A stretch of 64,000 bases of DNA, from contig NZ_CP186274.1 of NCBI RefSeq assembly GCF_049331405.1, forward strand, positions 5,022,001 through 5,086,000. The letters run 5' to 3'. The notes under the pieces were generated by a model. That model saw only the letters and a program-made list of their open reading frames with translations, did not search any database and was not told the DNA's origin. Positions 63,483 through 64,000 of this stretch are shown piece after piece (the stretch's first letter is position 1; every line of letters starts with the position of its first letter). Source of the stretch: PoT sp049331405 (GTDB lineage: Bacteria; Planctomycetota; Planctomycetia; Isosphaerales; Isosphaeraceae). The translations under genes were made by a program, and so were the position numbers.

Positions 63483-63772
63483 GCCGTCACCCGCCCTTCT
63501 CTCTTCGTCGGCTCTTCGTCGATCGTCCCCGGCGTGTAGCACCACCTGGGCAGCTTCTCGATCACGCGCAGGAACTTCTCGGCCTCGGCCTGCGTCTCGA
63601 ACCTCGCGGCCCTGTGAGCCATCCGCGTCGTCCTGCACCGCTTGAACCTGGGCAGCGGGACCATGCGGATCTCGCCGCCGAACTCGCGCCTGCTCGTCAT
63701 GAAGATCACGTGGTTGCCCGTCGGAGGTGCGGGCTTGGTCGGCTTCTTCTTCTCCGCGACTTGCCCCCCCAT
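63479..63772 (-). CDS. Basic hypothetical protein (97 aa), start uncertain
   Basis: 97 residues; starts MGGQVAEKKKPTKPAPPTGN, basic and Pro-rich, then RFETQAEAEKFLRVIEKLPR. No family recognised. Start problem: a second ATG at 63786 overlaps the previous stop (ATGA) as at other junctions here, but it reads into another frame. Adding one G to the G7 run (63764-63770) would join it to this frame as MSKQKWGGQVAEKKK. Confidence 0.55.
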   Translation of the reverse strand: MGGQVAEKKKPTKPAPPTGNHVIFMTSRREFGGEIRMVPLPRFKRCRTTRMAHRAARFETQAEAEKFLRVIEKLPRWCYTPGTIDEEPTKREGRVTA

Positions 63773-63782
63773 TTTTGCTTGC

Positions 63783-64000
63783 TCATGCCATCACCTTCCC
63801 TTCCATCACCTCGAACCTCTCGAGCATGATCTGCACCATCCGGAAGTCGCGATTCATCCCGAGCTTGAACGTGCCCAGCGACCTCGCCCCCGGCCTGAGT
63901 CGCTTGACGCAGGTGAGGACGTTCGACTGCACGAAGTCGGCACGCCAGAGGACGAGGTATCTCGCCCCGTCGTCCCCCTCGGCGTAGAAGAACCCGGTGC
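63783..64000 (-). CDS. Partial unknown gene running off the window
   Basis: The last 72 codons of a minus-strand gene, ending FKLGMNRDFRMVQIMLERFE, then VMEGKVMA and the stop. Upstream part includes RYLVLWRADFVQSNVLTCVK. No family recognised; it continues the phage cassette beyond 64000. Confidence 0.6.
   Translation of the reverse strand, partial: TGFFYAEGDDGARYLVLWRADFVQSNVLTCVKRLRPGARSLGTFKLGMNRDFRMVQIMLERFEVMEGKVMA

Larger units (their letters stand above)
57356..64000. mobile_element. Prophage or integrative element at tRNA-Val, one end
   Basis: Structure: tRNA-Val gene, CACCGAT repeats, plus-strand tyrosine recombinase, then minus-strand small genes that mostly overlap by 1-4 nt and run to the window edge, including excisionase-like, MazG-like, DUF1064 and nuclease-like genes. 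Gene size, strand uniformity and the tRNA target are typical of temperate-phage or integrative-element ends. The other attachment site and structural genes would lie beyond 64000. The precise left boundary is inferred to be within the tRNA 3' end. Confidence 0.88.

Noticed and set aside
1..64000. CRISPR arrays, rRNA genes and complete insertion sequences
   Set aside because: Looked for and not seen: no regularly spaced repeats with unique spacers, no rRNA sequence and no transposase with terminal repeats.

Overview
The window looks like a chromosomal segment of a high-GC planctomycete, most likely of the Isosphaeraceae type. The signs are several families that are greatly expanded in that phylum: DUF1501, DUF1800 and DUF1549/DUF1553 proteins, a DUF1559 pseudopilin-like protein, a PPC-domain protein, and ECF sigma factors with very long C-terminal extensions. 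No rRNA gene, complete insertion sequence or CRISPR array is visible.

Layout. 1-3959: the end of a heavy-metal-type RND pump gene and its adaptor, overlapping by 4 nt. 4106-6396: a FabZ-like dehydratase and an MmgE/PrpD protein. 6550-10842: a GYF-AIM24 protein, a secreted PQQ-type sugar dehydrogenase and an ArsR-type regulator with a clear terminator. 11361-15297: a small unknown gene, a cupin, and a secreted esterase fused to an SMP-30 propeller, separated by long non-coding stretches. 15814-20467: a sigma-54 response regulator and a hybrid histidine kinase that converge and overlap at their 3' ends. 20700-23289: a truncated sugar transferase and a GT4 glycosyltransferase. 23290-24827: a gene-free, hairpin-dense tract. 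24828-29994: a minus-strand run of DUF1501, TPR, duplicated carboxymuconolactone-decarboxylase and DUF1559 genes.

31847-41420 is the most unusual chromosomal region. Three paralogous genes of about 950 codons lie head to tail. Each encodes an ECF sigma factor (regions 2 and 4), then one membrane helix, then about 650 residues of repeated carboxypeptidase-regulatory-like beta-sandwich domains. A fourth, region-4-only copy follows. I infer a family of membrane-tethered sigma factors carrying their own extracytoplasmic sensor. It is followed by a DUF1800/DUF1501 pair, the second member broken by a 1-nt frameshift in a C tract, and by a minus-strand operon (DUF1549/1553 cytochrome-like protein, DUF1501, PPC protein, cupin).

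50731-57240 holds small proteins, a DinB-like protein with a strong terminator, HU, ClpX, a DMT transporter and a LysM protein. At 57356 a tRNA-Val(CAC) gene is followed by CACCGAT repeats and a tyrosine recombinase. From 58836 to the window end there is an unbroken minus-strand cassette of small genes that mostly overlap by 1-4 nt: excisionase-like, MazG-like, DUF1064, a PD-(D/E)XK-like nuclease, a possible sliding-clamp-like protein with a DnaJ-type zinc cluster, and unknowns. This is one end of a prophage or integrative element inserted at the tRNA gene; the other end lies outside the window.
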